64,000 bases of DNA from Alphaproteobacteria bacterium (GCA_018820205.1 JAHJOK010000056.1:25008-89007); one strand, 5' to 3'. Counted from the stretch's first letter, positions 26,890 through 36,647 are shown. Notes: a model not told the origin generated them from the letters alone. Numbers and translations are program-made.

Positions 26890-27525
26890 TCAGTTACGAC
26901 CGGGCCGCCGTGTCGGATCGCGCAGCTGGAACAGGCTGGAGGCCAGGCCCGATGCGGGCGTGAGGGTGGTCAACTGGGTCCGCGTCCGCGACCCTTGCGC
27001 ATCGGTGATGGTCCATTCCTGAAGTCGCAACGGACTGCCGGCGAAGGCGAGGATGACCGAACCGTCGTTGGGCCGGCCGCCGTCGCGCACGGTCAGGGCG
27101 AAGGCCCCCGACTGCATCCGGGTGACCCGATCGATCTGAACGCCCTGATCCAGCCGTACATTACGGGCCAGGAAGGTCGAAAGCGGCGTCGCGCCCAACG
27201 GCACCTGACGGAAGACGTCCAGGCGCGGATCATAGCGTTTGACGTTGTTGCCGTCCGACACGACCAGCAGGCCTTCGGGGTCGGTGTATTCAAACCGCAT
27301 CTTGCCGGGACGCTGCAGATAGAATCGCCCCTGACGACGCAGGCCGCCGGCCCCGGTCTCGACGAAGGTTCCCTGTGCAGAGGTCAGATTCTGCAAATAG
27401 GTCTGGGCCGTGGCCAGGGTGGCGCGATCCTCGGCCGACAGATTGCTCTGAGCGGCGGCGGGCAGGGCGGCGATCGCGGCGACGGCGCCCAGGCCGAAGC
27501 CTAGGTCTCTGCGGGACAGGGTCAT
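26890..27525 (-). CDS. lolA: Outer-membrane lipoprotein carrier protein LolA
   Basis: The 211-residue precursor begins MTLSRRDLGFGLGAVAAIAALPAAAQ, a signal with a twin-arginine-like RRDLGF, then the LolA core: TYLQNLTSAQGTFVETGAGGLRRQGRFYLQRPGKMRFEYTDPEGLLVVSDGNNVKRYDPRLD. LolA ferries lipoproteins across the periplasm from LolCDE to LolB. The twin arginines hint at Tat export, which would be unusual, but a Sec signal remains possible. Several lipoproteins encoded in this window would be its cargo. An intrinsic terminator lies about 120 bp downstream. Confidence 0.9.
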   Translation of the reverse strand: MTLSRRDLGFGLGAVAAIAALPAAAQSNLSAEDRATLATAQTYLQNLTSAQGTFVETGAGGLRRQGRFYLQRPGKMRFEYTDPEGLLVVSDGNNVKRYDPRLDVFRQVPLGATPLSTFLARNVRLDQGVQIDRVTRMQSGAFALTVRDGGRPNDGSVILAFAGSPLRLQEWTITDAQGSRTRTQLTTLTPASGLASSLFQLRDPTRRPGRN

Positions 27526-27678
27526 TCTGGTCTTTCTCCTTCGTCATCCTCCGGCCTGACCGGAGACGGGACGATTGTCAGTGCCGCCGTTGTGACGGTC
27601 GAGCGCGGCGAGGCGATGACGCGAGCTAGGCCTTATTTCGGCGTTGCGATGAAGCGTCGTTCATCGCCGCAAGTTCCG

Positions 27679-28047
27679 TCACCCGTTGCAAAAGCCGGGC
27701 GACCACCAGGCCACATAGATGGCTTGCTCAAGCAGTCGGCGGTTCACATTGGGGAAGTATTTTATGTTCTCGACATTTGCGTATTTCGGATGGTTGCAAG
27801 TCTGCTCAAATAGCCACCTCTCAAAGCGCACGATCTCGTCGGGAGAATGCCCCCAATCGAGGAGCACGAAGCCGTCTAGGTTCGCGTTGTTCTGTCTGCA
27901 CCATCGCTCGTAAACTTGACGGCGGCTCGCGGGATTTCCGCTGATGCCCACACAGAATTGCGTGACGCGCCGCGACGCCACAATATGCTGAACTGACAGC
28001 AGAGCTCGTTGATAGCGAACTGACCGTCTTGCGCCCAAATCTCTCAT
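27679..28047 (-). CDS. Orphan low-GC protein, possibly GIY-YIG-like
   Basis: The 122-residue ORF begins 7 nt after the ftsK stop. Its DNA is clearly more AT-rich (near 50% GC by eye) than its neighbours, and its amino acids (many N, Y, W, C, Q) differ from theirs, suggesting transfer. The core QFCVGISGNPASRRQVYERW resembles the YIG half and the following arginine of GIY-YIG nuclease-like domains, and FERWLFEQTCNHPKYANVENIKYFPN could carry the conserved E and N. The GIY half is missing and the first 20 residues look random. The function is unknown. Confidence 0.55.
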   Translation of the reverse strand: MRDLGARRSVRYQRALLSVQHIVASRRVTQFCVGISGNPASRRQVYERWCRQNNANLDGFVLLDWGHSPDEIVRFERWLFEQTCNHPKYANVENIKYFPNVNRRLLEQAIYVAWWSPGFCNG

Positions 28048-28054
28048 TGCATTC

Positions 28055-30451
28055 TCATACCGGCGGAGGACCCGCCAGGATGTCGCGCTTGCCCGCGTGG
28101 TTGGCGGCCGAGACCACCCCTTCCTGCTCCATCCGTTCGATCAGGGAGGCGGCGCGGTTGTAGCCGATCTGAAGGCGGCGCTGGACGTAGGAGGTCGAGG
28201 CCTTGCGGTCGCGGGTGACCACGGCCACGGCCCGATCGTACAGGTCGTCGCCCGATGAGACGTTTCCGCCGCCGTCCACGGCATTGTCGCCGTCGCCGTC
28301 CGGGTCGTCGGTTATCAGGTCCAGATAGTCGGGCTCGGCTTGCGAGCGCAGGTGTTTGCAGACCTCCTCGACCTCCTGGTCCGTCACGAACGGGCCGTGC
28401 AGGCGGGTGATGCGGCCGCCGCCGGCCATGTAGAGCATGTCGCCCTGGCCCAGCAGCTGTTCACCGCCCTGCTCGCCCAGGATGGTGCGGCTGTCGATCT
28501 TGGACGTGACCTGGAAGGAAATCCGGGTTGGGAAGTTGGCCTTAATGGTGCCGGTGATGACGTCGACCGACGGGCGTTGCGTCGCCATGATCAGGTGGAT
28601 GCCGGCGGCGCGGGCCATCTGGGCCAGACGCTGGACGGCGCCCTCCACGTCCTTGCCGGCGACCAGCATCAGGTCGGCCATCTCGTCCATGACCACGACC
28701 AGATAGGGCATGGGTTCGGGGCGGATTTTCTCGGACTCATAGACCGGGCGGCCCTGATCGTCGAAGCCGGTCTGGACCGTGCGTTCGAAATGCTCGCCCT
28801 TCTTCTGGGCCTCGACCGCGCGCTCGTTGTAGCTGGCGACGTTGCGGACGCCGAGCTTGGACATTCGGCGATAGCGGTCCTCCATTTCGCGCACCGTCCA
28901 TTTCAGGGCGACGACAGCCTTCTTCGGATCGGTGACGACGGGCGCCAGCAGGTGCGGGATGCCGTCATAGACCGACAGCTCCAGCATCTTGGGGTCGATC
29001 ATGATGAAGCGGCACTCGGCCGGCGACAGGCGATACAGGATCGACAGGATCATGGCATTGACCCCGACCGACTTGCCCGATCCGGTGGTGCCCGCGATCA
29101 GCAGGTGGGGCATGCGCGCCAGGTCGGCCACATAGGGGTCGCCGCCGATGGTCTCGCCTAGCGCCAACGGCAGGATATGGGCGGCCTTGCCGTATTCGGA
29201 ACTGGCCAGCAGGTCGCGCAGATAGACCGTCTCGCGCTTCAGATTGGGCAGTTCGATGCCGATGGCGTTCCTGTTCGGCACCACGCTGATGCGGCAGGCG
29301 CGGGCTGACATGCTGCGGGCGATGTCGTCCGAAAGTGCCACGACGCGGCCGTGCTTCACCCCAGGGGCGGGGACCAGCTCATACAGGGTGACCACCGGGC
29401 CGGGGCGGATCTGATCGATCACGCCCTTGACCCCGAACTCGGCCAGCACGCCCTCCAGCATCTTGGCGTTCTGTTTCAGCGCGTCCTCGTCGACCATGCC
29501 CGCGCGAGCCTGCGGCTTGGCCAGCATGCCCAGGGGCGGCAGGTCGAAGTCGCCCTCGGGCCGGACGAAGTCGAACACCGCCTGATCGTCGGACACGGTC
29601 TTCTTCGACGGTTTGGCCGGTTTCGGGGCCGCGACGCGGGGCTCGGCGCCGGAGGCGCGGGGTGCGGGCGGCGCCGGAGCGGGCTCGTCCCAGGGCAGGG
29701 GCGTGTCGGCGGCGTCATCCTCGGGCAGTTCCAGTCGAGAGGGTCGGCGGGGGGGCTGCGGCGCGGCGACTTCGGGATCGGGACGGACGGGACGGCGACG
29801 CGCGGGCTTGGCCGCAACCGTCTCGGGCGTGCGGCGCAGTCCTGACGCCCAGGCGGCCCCCTCGCTGAAGTCGGACAGGCGCAGACCGACCGCATAGGCG
29901 CAGGCCCACAGACCGAACGCCAGGAACAGGAGGCCGCCGAAAACGTCGCCGGCCGGAAGGGTCAGCGCCCGGAAGCCCGCCTCGACCAGACCGATCACGC
30001 CGTCGCCCCACAGGCCGCCCAGTCCCGTCGCCAGGGGCCAGGCCGAGGGCGCCGCCAGTGCCGACAGGGCGGCGGACAGGCTGAGCACGCCGCCCGAGGC
30101 CGCCAGAGCCTTCAGCGGCGTCGGCTTCAGCAGTTGCTGGATCGCATCGCCGATGGCGGCGGCCAGTCCGAAGGCCACGGTCAGGGCGGCGGCGGGCCAG
30201 GCCGCCAGACCCAGCGATTGCATGAAGATGTCGGCGAACAGCGCGCCGTTGACGCCAAGCCAATTGGTCGGAGCGGCTGACGAGGCGGCGTTCAGGCTGG
30301 GATCTGCCGGGTTCCATGACACCAGGGCCACGACCAGCAACGTCGCCAGCAGGGCCTGCAACACGCCGCGAAACCGCACCACGAAGGGCGCGTCCCACAG
30401 CACGAGGGCGCTCATAAAGGCGCGCTGGCCGATGGCGAGGGCTGCGGACAT
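28055..30451 (-). CDS. ftsK: DNA translocase FtsK
   Basis: FtsK anchors at the septum and pumps chromosome ends through it at division. The 798-residue protein has four hydrophobic N-terminal segments (about residues 25-190), a proline/alanine-rich linker (210-290), the alpha/beta motor with Walker [18 protein letters not shown] and Walker [14 protein letters not shown], the family block [26 protein letters not shown], and a C-terminal gamma winged helix ([31 protein letters not shown]) that reads KOPS. The linker is short compared with E. coli. A CtrA-like sequence lies in the divergent gap upstream. Confidence 0.96.
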   Translation of the reverse strand: MSAALAIGQRAFMSALVLWDAPFVVRFRGVLQALLATLLVVALVSWNPADPSLNAASSAAPTNWLGVNGALFADIFMQSLGLAAWPAAALTVAFGLAAAIGDAIQQLLKPTPLKALAASGGVLSLSAALSALAAPSAWPLATGLGGLWGDGVIGLVEAGFRALTLPAGDVFGGLLFLAFGLWACAYAVGLRLSDFSEGAAWASGLRRTPETVAAKPARRRPVRPDPEVAAPQPPRRPSRLELPEDDAADTPLPWDEPAPAPPAPRASGAEPRVAAPKPAKPSKKTVSDDQAVFDFVRPEGDFDLPPLGMLAKPQARAGMVDEDALKQNAKMLEGVLAEFGVKGVIDQIRPGPVVTLYELVPAPGVKHGRVVALSDDIARSMSARACRISVVPNRNAIGIELPNLKRETVYLRDLLASSEYGKAAHILPLALGETIGGDPYVADLARMPHLLIAGTTGSGKSVGVNAMILSILYRLSPAECRFIMIDPKMLELSVYDGIPHLLAPVVTDPKKAVVALKWTVREMEDRYRRMSKLGVRNVASYNERAVEAQKKGEHFERTVQTGFDDQGRPVYESEKIRPEPMPYLVVVMDEMADLMLVAGKDVEGAVQRLAQMARAAGIHLIMATQRPSVDVITGTIKANFPTRISFQVTSKIDSRTILGEQGGEQLLGQGDMLYMAGGGRITRLHGPFVTDQEVEEVCKHLRSQAEPDYLDLITDDPDGDGDNAVDGGGNVSSGDDLYDRAVAVVTRDRKASTSYVQRRLQIGYNRAASLIERMEQEGVVSAANHAGKRDILAGPPPV

Positions 30452-30496
30452 GGACGGCTCCGGACGAACGTGTCGGCCAATGTCGCCGGATCAGGG

Positions 30497-30511
30497 TTAA
30501 GGGGCTGTTTA
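30497..30511. promoter_or_regulatory. CtrA-like box in the ftsK-galU gap
   Basis: TTAA, GGGGCTG, TTTA fits TTAA-N7-TTAA with one mismatch and lies 46 bp before ftsK and 101 bp before galU. Cell-division genes are common CtrA targets in Caulobacter, so a role at ftsK is plausible, but one-mismatch boxes also occur by chance. Confidence 0.4.
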
Positions 30512-30611
30512 CCCGGCGCGACAGACCGCCGAATCCGCGCGGTCGCGAACGGGACAGGAGACGAAAGCCCGCTGCATGCGTTAGGCTTCCCATCGCTGTC
30601 TGGGGAACTCC

Positions 30612-31490
30612 ATGAATTCGTCGCCCTCCCGCGTGCGCAAGGCCGTGCTGCCCGTCGCCGGTCTCGGCACCCGCGTCCTGCCCGCCGCCAAGACCACGCC
30701 CAAGAACATGCTGAATGTCTTCGACCGGCCGATCCTGTCGCACATCGTCGAAGAGGCGCGCGCCGCCGGGATCGAGCACGTCATCCTCGTGGTCGGACGG
30801 GGCCAGACCTCGATCGAGGACTATTTCGACCACGTCTATGAGGTAGAGGCGATCCTGAAGGCCAAGGGCAAGGACGACATCCTGGCCCAGGTGGTCGCCG
30901 ACCTGCCCCGGCCCGGCGAAATGAGCTTCGTGCGCCAGATGGCGCCCCTGGGCCTGGGTCACGCCGTGTTCTGCGCCCGCGATCTGATCGGCGACGAACC
31001 GTTCGCGGTGATGCTGCCCGACATGCTGATGATGGCCGACACGCCCGCCCTGAAACAGGCCATCGACGCCCACGAGAAGACCGGCGGAAACATCGTCGTG
31101 GTCGAACCGGCGCCGGAGGGCGAGACCCATAAATACGGAATCGTCGCGCTGGACGGCCAGGACGGGCGTCTGAACCGGATGACCGGCATGGTCGAAAAGC
31201 CGCCCCTGGGCACCGAGCCGTCGAACCTGTTCATCTCGGGCCGCTACATCCTGACGCCCGACATCTTTCCGCTGCTGGCCGACCAGCAGACCGGGGCGGG
31301 CGGGGAAATCCAGCTGACTGACGCCATGGCCCGGCTGATGAAAATCAAGGACTTTCACGCCCTGGAATACGAGGGCGCGACCTATGACTGCGGCGATCCG
31401 GTCGGGCTTCTGCGCGCGAATGTCGCCTATGGGCTGAAGCATGCGAGCCTGGGCGCCGCAGCGCGGGCGGCGATCGCGCCGCTGCTTTAG
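30612..31490 (+). CDS. galU: UTP-glucose-1-phosphate uridylyltransferase
   Basis: GalU makes UDP-glucose from glucose-1-phosphate and UTP. The 292-residue protein opens VRKAVLPVAGLGTRVLPAAKTTPKNMLNVFDRP (nucleotide-binding loop with conserved lysine) and has VRQMAPLGLGHAVFCARDLIGDEPFAVMLPDM and MVEKPPLGTEPSNLFISGRYILTPDIF. It lies 84 bp before sqdB, which uses its product, so the two plausibly feed sulfolipid synthesis; UDP-glucose also serves capsule and LPS sugars. The phosphohexomutase at 44023 and pgi at 60192 would supply its substrate. Confidence 0.95.
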   Translation: MNSSPSRVRKAVLPVAGLGTRVLPAAKTTPKNMLNVFDRPILSHIVEEARAAGIEHVILVVGRGQTSIEDYFDHVYEVEAILKAKGKDDILAQVVADLPRPGEMSFVRQMAPLGLGHAVFCARDLIGDEPFAVMLPDMLMMADTPALKQAIDAHEKTGGNIVVVEPAPEGETHKYGIVALDGQDGRLNRMTGMVEKPPLGTEPSNLFISGRYILTPDIFPLLADQQTGAGGEIQLTDAMARLMKIKDFHALEYEGATYDCGDPVGLLRANVAYGLKHASLGAAARAAIAPLL

Positions 31491-31574
31491 GGAACCCTGC
31501 GGCAACGGCGCCGCTTTGCCCCTGACGACGCGTTCGGCTAGGCAAGGCGTCCGGGGGCGGAGGAAAGGCACGCG

Positions 31575-32825
31575 ATGAAGGTTCTGGTTCTAGGCGGTGA
31601 CGGCTTCTGCGGCTGGCCCACGGCGTTGCACCTCTCGGCCCAGGGCTGGGATGTGACCATCGTCGACAACCTGTCGCGGCGGAACATCGACAATGAGCTG
31701 GAGGTCCAGTCCCTGACGCCGATCCGCTGCATGGGCGAGCGGATCGCGGCGTGGAAGGACGTGTCCGGCCGCGAGATCGGCTTCGTCAACCTGACGGTCG
31801 GCAAGGAGTTCGACCGGCTGGTCGCCCTGATCCAGGCCGAGAAACCCGACAGCATCGTCCATTTCGCCGAACAGCGGGCCGCTCCCTATTCGATGAAGTC
31901 GGCGCGGCACAAGCTCTACACCGTCGACAACAACATCAACGCCACCAACCACCTGCTGGCGGCCATGGTCGAGAGCGGGCTGGACGTCCACCTGGCCCAC
32001 CTGGGGACCATGGGTGTCTATGGCTACACCACCGCCGGGCTGCGCATTCCCGAGGGCTATCTGAAGGTCACGGTGGACACCGATTTCGGCCCAGCCGAGC
32101 AGGAGATCCTGTTCCCGCCGAACCCCGGCTCGATCTACCACATGACCAAGACCCAGGACGCGCTGCTGTTCCAGTTCTACGCCAAGAACGACGGCGTCCG
32201 GATCACCGACCTGCATCAAGGCATCGTCTGGGGGGCCCAGACCGAGGAGACCCGCCGCGACGAGCGGCTGATCAACCGCTTCGACTACGACGGCGATTAC
32301 GGCACGGTGCTGAACCGGTTCCTGATGCAGGCGGCGGTCGGATATCCCCTGACGGTCCACGGCACGGGCGGCCAGACCCGGGCCTTCATCCACATCCAGG
32401 ACACGGTGCGTTGCGTCGAACTGGCGCTGAAGAATCCGCCCAAGGCCGGCGAACGGGTCAAGATCCTGAACCAGATGACCGAGAGCCGCCGGGTCCGCGA
32501 TCTGGCGCAGATGGTCGCCGATATGACCGGAGCCGAAATTCACAACGTCCCCAATCCGCGTCAGGAGGCCGACGAGAACGAACTGATCGTCGCCAACGAC
32601 CAGTTCCGTGACCTGGGTCTGAAGCCGATCACCCTGGCCGAGGGGCTGATGGAGGATGTGACCGATATCGCCCGCCGCTACGCCGACCGGGCCGACCACG
32701 GCAAGATCGCCTGCGTCTCGGCATGGAACGACAAGCGTGCCGAGGCCCTGAAGGGCGAACGCAGGGTCCGGGTCGATCCGGGTTCGCCGACCCGGACCAT
32801 ACGGGCCAGGGCGGAGGTCGCCTGA
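31575..32825 (+). CDS. sqdB: UDP-sulfoquinovose synthase
   Basis: SqdB converts UDP-glucose plus sulfite to UDP-sulfoquinovose, the head-group donor of sulfolipid SQDG. The 416-residue extended SDR has MKVLVLGGDGFCGWPTALHLSAQG at the NAD site, HFAEQRAAPYSMKS, the catalytic threonine in HLGTMGVYGYT and the YHMTK (YxxxK) pair, and QGIVWGAQTEET, all highly specific to SqdB. ATG 31575 follows a GGAGGAAAGG ribosome site. Sulfoquinovosyl lipids are a known trait of Brevundimonas. No sulfoquinovosyltransferase gene is seen nearby. Confidence 0.95.
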   Translation: MKVLVLGGDGFCGWPTALHLSAQGWDVTIVDNLSRRNIDNELEVQSLTPIRCMGERIAAWKDVSGREIGFVNLTVGKEFDRLVALIQAEKPDSIVHFAEQRAAPYSMKSARHKLYTVDNNINATNHLLAAMVESGLDVHLAHLGTMGVYGYTTAGLRIPEGYLKVTVDTDFGPAEQEILFPPNPGSIYHMTKTQDALLFQFYAKNDGVRITDLHQGIVWGAQTEETRRDERLINRFDYDGDYGTVLNRFLMQAAVGYPLTVHGTGGQTRAFIHIQDTVRCVELALKNPPKAGERVKILNQMTESRRVRDLAQMVADMTGAEIHNVPNPRQEADENELIVANDQFRDLGLKPITLAEGLMEDVTDIARRYADRADHGKIACVSAWNDKRAEALKGERRVRVDPGSPTRTIRARAEVA

Positions 32826-33700
32826 TCCCGACGCGCGCCCCACATTCGCTGCTCGTCTTCGGTGCCGGCTATCTGGGCCGGGCGGCGGCGAACCGGGCGA
32901 GGGGTCGGGGCTGGACGATCGAGGCGACGTCCCGCGACCCCGATCGGCGCGCGGTGTTGCAGGGCGAGGGGATCGCCGGCGTCGACCCATCCGATGCTGC
33001 TGCGATGACCCAGGCCGTCGCCTGCGCCTCCGCCATCCTGGTCACAGCACCGCCGGACGCGGCGGGTTGCCCCGGCGCCCGCGCGCTTCTGCCGGCCCTG
33101 ACGGCGGCCGGCGCCTATCCCGACTGGATCGGATACGTGTCCTCGACCGCCGTCTACGGCGACCGCGACGGCGGCTGGGCCTTCGAGGACGACGCCCTGA
33201 ACGCCTCCAGCCTGGAGGGCGCCCGCCGGGTCCGGGCCGAGGCCGACTGGCTGGACGCCGGACAAGGTATGGGGCTGACGGTGCAGATCTTTCGCCTGCC
33301 CGCGATCTATGGACCCGGTCGGTCGGTGGTCGATCGGCTGAAGGACGGCTCGGCCCGGATCGTCAGAAAGCCCGGCCAGGTGTTCAACAGGGTTCATCTC
33401 GAGGACGCGGTCTCGGGCCTGTTCGCCTCGATGGACCGGCCCCGGCCCGGCGCCGTCTACAACCTGACCGACGACGCGCCGTCGCCCGTCGATGTCGTCA
33501 TGGCCGGCGCCGCCGCGCGCATGGGCCTGCCGACGCCGCCCGAGGTGGACTGGACCGACCCCTCGGTGTCGGACGCCATGCGGCGGTTCTACCTCGACTC
33601 CAAACGCATTTCCAACGCCCGCGCCAAGGCGGAACTGGGCTGGCGACCTGAGTTCCCGTCCTGGCGCGAGGGGCTGGAGGCGATCTTGGCCTCCCGCTGA
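32822..33700 (+). CDS. NAD-dependent epimerase/dehydratase-like (SDR) protein after sqdB
   Basis: The 292-residue protein has a Rossmann loop LLVFGAGYLGRAAANRARGRGW, then YVSSTAVYGDRDGGW, LPAIYGPGRSVVDRLKDG and FNRVHLEDAVSGLFASMDRPRPGAVYNLTDD, typical of YeeZ-like atypical SDRs. The usual YxxxK is not evident. In Rhodobacter a reductase-like gene, sqdC, accompanies sqdB, so this protein may serve sulfolipid synthesis; that is inference. The frame has no ATG, GTG or TTG near the junction; a CTG at 32822 overlaps the sqdB TGA (CTGA). The ATG at 32723 would add 33 residues. Confidence 0.82.
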   Translation: MIPTRAPHSLLVFGAGYLGRAAANRARGRGWTIEATSRDPDRRAVLQGEGIAGVDPSDAAAMTQAVACASAILVTAPPDAAGCPGARALLPALTAAGAYPDWIGYVSSTAVYGDRDGGWAFEDDALNASSLEGARRVRAEADWLDAGQGMGLTVQIFRLPAIYGPGRSVVDRLKDGSARIVRKPGQVFNRVHLEDAVSGLFASMDRPRPGAVYNLTDDAPSPVDVVMAGAAARMGLPTPPEVDWTDPSVSDAMRRFYLDSKRISNARAKAELGWRPEFPSWREGLEAILASR

Positions 33701-33703
33701 GGA

Positions 33704-34471
33704 TCACCCCACCCGGGGGGTCTTAAGACGACGCTTGTTGGCGTGGGTCTCGGGCGCCGTGCCCAAGGCCTCGGGGATCTCGCCCTTGAAATAGAACCGT
33801 TGCCAGGCCTCCTTCGCCGCGTCGGGATCACCGCTCGCCAGCCGGGTGTTGAAGTCGGTCCTCTGACGGTTCCAGGCCTCGAACTGCCCCTTCATCACCG
33901 GATTGGACTCCAGGGTGCGGATCACGGGCTGAACCTGTTCCAACTTCCTGTGTTCGACCAGGTTGATGAAACAGAACGGCTCGCCGCGCTCGAATTTGAT
34001 CCGCCCTGGCCGGGTGAAGATCCAGTTCATCGTGAACGGAAACGGCAGCCAGTCGGTCTCGATCAGTCCGACCAGAGGCTGGATTCCGTCCTTCACATGA
34101 TTGGGCGATCCCGAACAGATCATGCCCCAGCCCGGCGGGGTGCGGAACAGATACTGGGGGTGCATGGTCAGGACGCCGCGCGAGAAATGCGAGGTGACGA
34201 AATGGTCGAGCTCGGGCTGCGGGCGCTCGGGCGTGATGGTGATGTCGGACTGCTGCGGCCCGCCGTTCCATTCGGCCGTGAAGGTGAAGGGACACAGGAT
34301 TTCCCACCCCGTCGTGTTGGCCATGGTCAGGGGCAGGCAGCGATAGGGATGGCGACTGACGAAGGCGTCCATCCAGTTCCGCGACTGGCGACCGGGGACC
34401 ATGTCCGGCGGCCGGGCCGACATGGGATAGCATTCCAGTTCCAAGGCGGCGCTCCGGCGGGTATCCAACAA
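33704..34471 (-). CDS. DUF6065-like protein
   Basis: The roughly 255-residue soluble protein contains [107 protein letters not shown] and [21 protein letters not shown] recall this as the DUF6065 family, with no known function. The track starts at ATG 34498, sharing bases with the divergent ATG 34497; a TTG at 34471 sits 8 nt behind AGGA and seems a better start. A short mid-protein tract, [23 protein letters not shown], suggests a beta-rich fold. Confidence 0.78.
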   Translation of the reverse strand: MLDTRRSAALELECYPMSARPPDMVPGRQSRNWMDAFVSRHPYRCLPLTMANTTGWEILCPFTFTAEWNGGPQQSDITITPERPQPELDHFVTSHFSRGVLTMHPQYLFRTPPGWGMICSGSPNHVKDGIQPLVGLIETDWLPFPFTMNWIFTRPGRIKFERGEPFCFINLVEHRKLEQVQPVIRTLESNPVMKGQFEAWNRQRTDFNTRLASGDPDAAKEAWQRFYFKGEIPEALGTAPETHANKRRLKTPRVG

Positions 34472-34496
34472 ACAACCATTCCTAGCCCGGCCGGAC

Positions 34497-35006
34497 ATGA
34501 CCGCTCAACCGCTTCACGAACGCGACAGTCTGCTGGCCTGGTTGGCGGATCGCGCCATCGACCAGAAGACCCACGACCATTCAGCCGTGTTTCGCGTCGA
34601 AGAGGGGCTGGAGCTGAAGGCCGGCCTGCCCGGCGCCCACACCAAGAATCTGTTCCTGAAGGACAAGAAGGGCCGACTGTGGCTGATCTCGGCCCGCCAG
34701 GACACGGTCATCGACCTGAAATCCGCGCCGAAGGCGATCGGCTCGGCCCACCTGTCATTCGGCAATGAGGCCCTGATGTTCGAGACCCTGGGCGTCCGCC
34801 CCGGCTCGGTCACGGCCCTGGGCCTGATCAACGACATCAACCGGCGGGTGACCTTCGTGATCGACACGCGGTTGTGGGAGGCCGACATCGTCAATTTCCA
34901 CCCCCTGACCAATACGGCGACGACCGCCCTGTCACAGACGGCGTTTCGTCGCTTCTTGAGCGAGATCGGACGCGAGCCGTTGGTGATCGAGTTCGGCGCG
35001 GCTTGA
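34497..35006 (+). CDS. Prolyl-tRNA editing (YbaK/ProX-like) deacylase
   Basis: The 169-residue protein has the YbaK/aa-tRNA-editing fold: [42 protein letters not shown] and the [21 protein letters not shown] block. The closest known type is the free-standing ProXp-ala/PrdX protein, which deacylates Ala-tRNA-Pro. The conserved lysine in HTKNLFLKD is in place. It diverges from the DUF6065 gene with nearly shared start bases and is followed 66 bp later by the thioredoxin-TPR gene. Confidence 0.9.
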   Translation: MTAQPLHERDSLLAWLADRAIDQKTHDHSAVFRVEEGLELKAGLPGAHTKNLFLKDKKGRLWLISARQDTVIDLKSAPKAIGSAHLSFGNEALMFETLGVRPGSVTALGLINDINRRVTFVIDTRLWEADIVNFHPLTNTATTALSQTAFRRFLSEIGREPLVIEFGAA

Positions 35007-35071
35007 GTCTTTCGCACGCCGCGACCATCTGAGCCCTACCGCGTTACAGCCCTGAGCTTCAAAGAGACCCG

Positions 35072-35965
35072 ATGACCCTCGCCGACCCCAAAACCGCCGA
35101 TGACCTGATCAAGGACGGCTCCGACGCCGGCTTCATGGACGATGTGATCGCCCAGTCGAAGATCCAGCCGGTGATCGTCGATTTCTGGGCCACGTGGTGC
35201 GGTCCCTGCCGCACCCTGACGCCCGCGCTGGAGAAACAGGTCCGGGCGGCCGGCGGCGCGGTCAAGCTGGTTAAGATCGACGTCGATGCGAACCCGGCCT
35301 ACGCTGGCCAACTGCGGGTCCAGTCGATCCCGACGGTCTACGCCTTCCTCGATGGCCAGCCGGTCGACGGCTTCCAGGGCGCGGTGCCCGAAAGCCAGAT
35401 CAAGGCCTTCATCGAGAAGCTCTCGGGCGGCGCCGGGGTCAACACCGACGTCGAGCAACTGTTGACGCTGGGCGAGGAATCTCTGGCGCTCGAGGATTTC
35501 GGCGGCGCGGCCCAGGCCTTCGCCCACGTCCTGACCATGGAGCCGGACAACCAGAAGGCCATCGCCGGCATGGCGCGGGTCTATCTGGCGGGCGGCGACG
35601 CCGATCAGGCGCGCCAGACCATCGCCATGGCTCCCGCCGATTCGACCGAGCCCTCGGTCGTCAGCGTCCGCGCCCAGCTGGCCCTGGCCTCGACCGCCCC
35701 GACCGGCGAAACCGCCGCGCTGACAGCCCGTATCGCCGCCGACCCCGCCGATCACCAAGCCCGCTATGACCTGTCCCTGGCCCAGGCCGCGGAAGGGGAC
35801 CTGAAAGGCGCCGCGACCAGCCTGCTCGACATCGTCGCCGCCGACCGGGAGTGGAACGATCAGGCGGCGCGCAAACAGCTGCTGGTCGTGTTCGAGGCCG
35901 CTGGCCTGTCGTCCGATATCGCCCGGGACGGCCGCCGTCGCCTGTCCTCGATCCTGTTCGCGTAA
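35072..35965 (+). CDS. cnoX: Chaperedoxin CnoX-like thioredoxin-TPR protein
   Basis: The 297-residue protein joins an N-terminal thioredoxin domain (residues 15-125; IVDFWATWCGPCRTLTPALEK with an intact CGPC, cis-proline in VQSIPTVYAF) to C-terminal TPR-like helices (GEESLALEDFGGAAQAFAHVLTMEPDNQKAIAGMARVYL). E. coli CnoX/YbbN lacks the second cysteine; the intact CGPC here matches the redox-active Caulobacter form. CnoX holds unfolded proteins under bleach stress and delivers them to GroEL or DnaK. It leads a rightward run with the Lon-domain gene and the Trm112-like gene. Confidence 0.9.
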   Translation: MTLADPKTADDLIKDGSDAGFMDDVIAQSKIQPVIVDFWATWCGPCRTLTPALEKQVRAAGGAVKLVKIDVDANPAYAGQLRVQSIPTVYAFLDGQPVDGFQGAVPESQIKAFIEKLSGGAGVNTDVEQLLTLGEESLALEDFGGAAQAFAHVLTMEPDNQKAIAGMARVYLAGGDADQARQTIAMAPADSTEPSVVSVRAQLALASTAPTGETAALTARIAADPADHQARYDLSLAQAAEGDLKGAATSLLDIVAADREWNDQAARKQLLVVFEAAGLSSDIARDGRRRLSSILFA

Positions 35966-35977
35966 AGAGAGCCGACC

Positions 35978-36637
35978 ATGGCCCAGGGTTATGTGAAGGC
36001 CGTCGACCTGCCCCAGGTCATTCCGGTGTTCCCCCTGCCGGGCGCGATCCTGTTGCCGCGCGGCCAGTTGCCGCTGAACATCTTCGAGCCCCGCTATCTG
36101 AACATGATCGACGACGCGATGGCCGGCGACCGGGTTCTGGGGATGATCCAGCCGACCGGCGGGCCCCGTCCCCTGCCCAGCCTGTCGGCTGTGGGCTGCG
36201 CCGGGCGGATCACCAGCTTCGCCGAGACGTCCGACGGCCGCTATCTGATCACCCTGACCGGGGTCGCGCGGTTCAGGGTGGCGGCGGAGCTGCCCAGCCA
36301 GACCCCCTATCGCCAGGTCCGCGCCGCTTTCGCGACTTTCGAGGCCGATCTGACATCGCCGGTCGGCGGCGAGGCGTTCGACCGCGAAACCTTCCTGGCC
36401 GGGCTGAAACATTATCTGGAGCGCCGTCAGCTGGAGATCGACTGGGAAACCGCCGAGGCCGCGCCCCAGGAGGCCCTGATCAACAGCCTGTCGATGGCCC
36501 TGCCGTTCGAGCCGGCCGAGAAACAGGCCCTGCTGGAATGTCCGGCGCTGGACGACCGCGTTGACGTCCTGACCGCCCTGATGCGGATCGATGCAGCCGA
36601 GACGGGCGACGGCGACACGCCGACGTCGATGCAATAA
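35978..36637 (+). CDS. Lon substrate-binding-domain (LON_N) protein
   Basis: The 219-residue protein is a stand-alone N-terminal domain of Lon protease: [75 protein letters not shown], then a helical tail. There is no ATPase or protease domain. Such proteins may act as adaptors or bind substrates; their function is unproven. Starting 12 bp after cnoX, it may belong to the same protein quality-control unit. Confidence 0.9.
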   Translation: MAQGYVKAVDLPQVIPVFPLPGAILLPRGQLPLNIFEPRYLNMIDDAMAGDRVLGMIQPTGGPRPLPSLSAVGCAGRITSFAETSDGRYLITLTGVARFRVAAELPSQTPYRQVRAAFATFEADLTSPVGGEAFDRETFLAGLKHYLERRQLEIDWETAEAAPQEALINSLSMALPFEPAEKQALLECPALDDRVDVLTALMRIDAAETGDGDTPTSMQ

Positions 36638-36647
36638 AGCTGGGTTT

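Noticed and set aside
29715-31571. 618-residue minus-strand ORF over galU and ftsK
   Set aside because: It is antisense to galU and then out of frame with ftsK; no conserved motif.
31590-32990. 466-residue minus-strand ORF over sqdB
   Set aside because: It is antisense to sqdB, which has complete catalytic motifs; composition is shadow-like.
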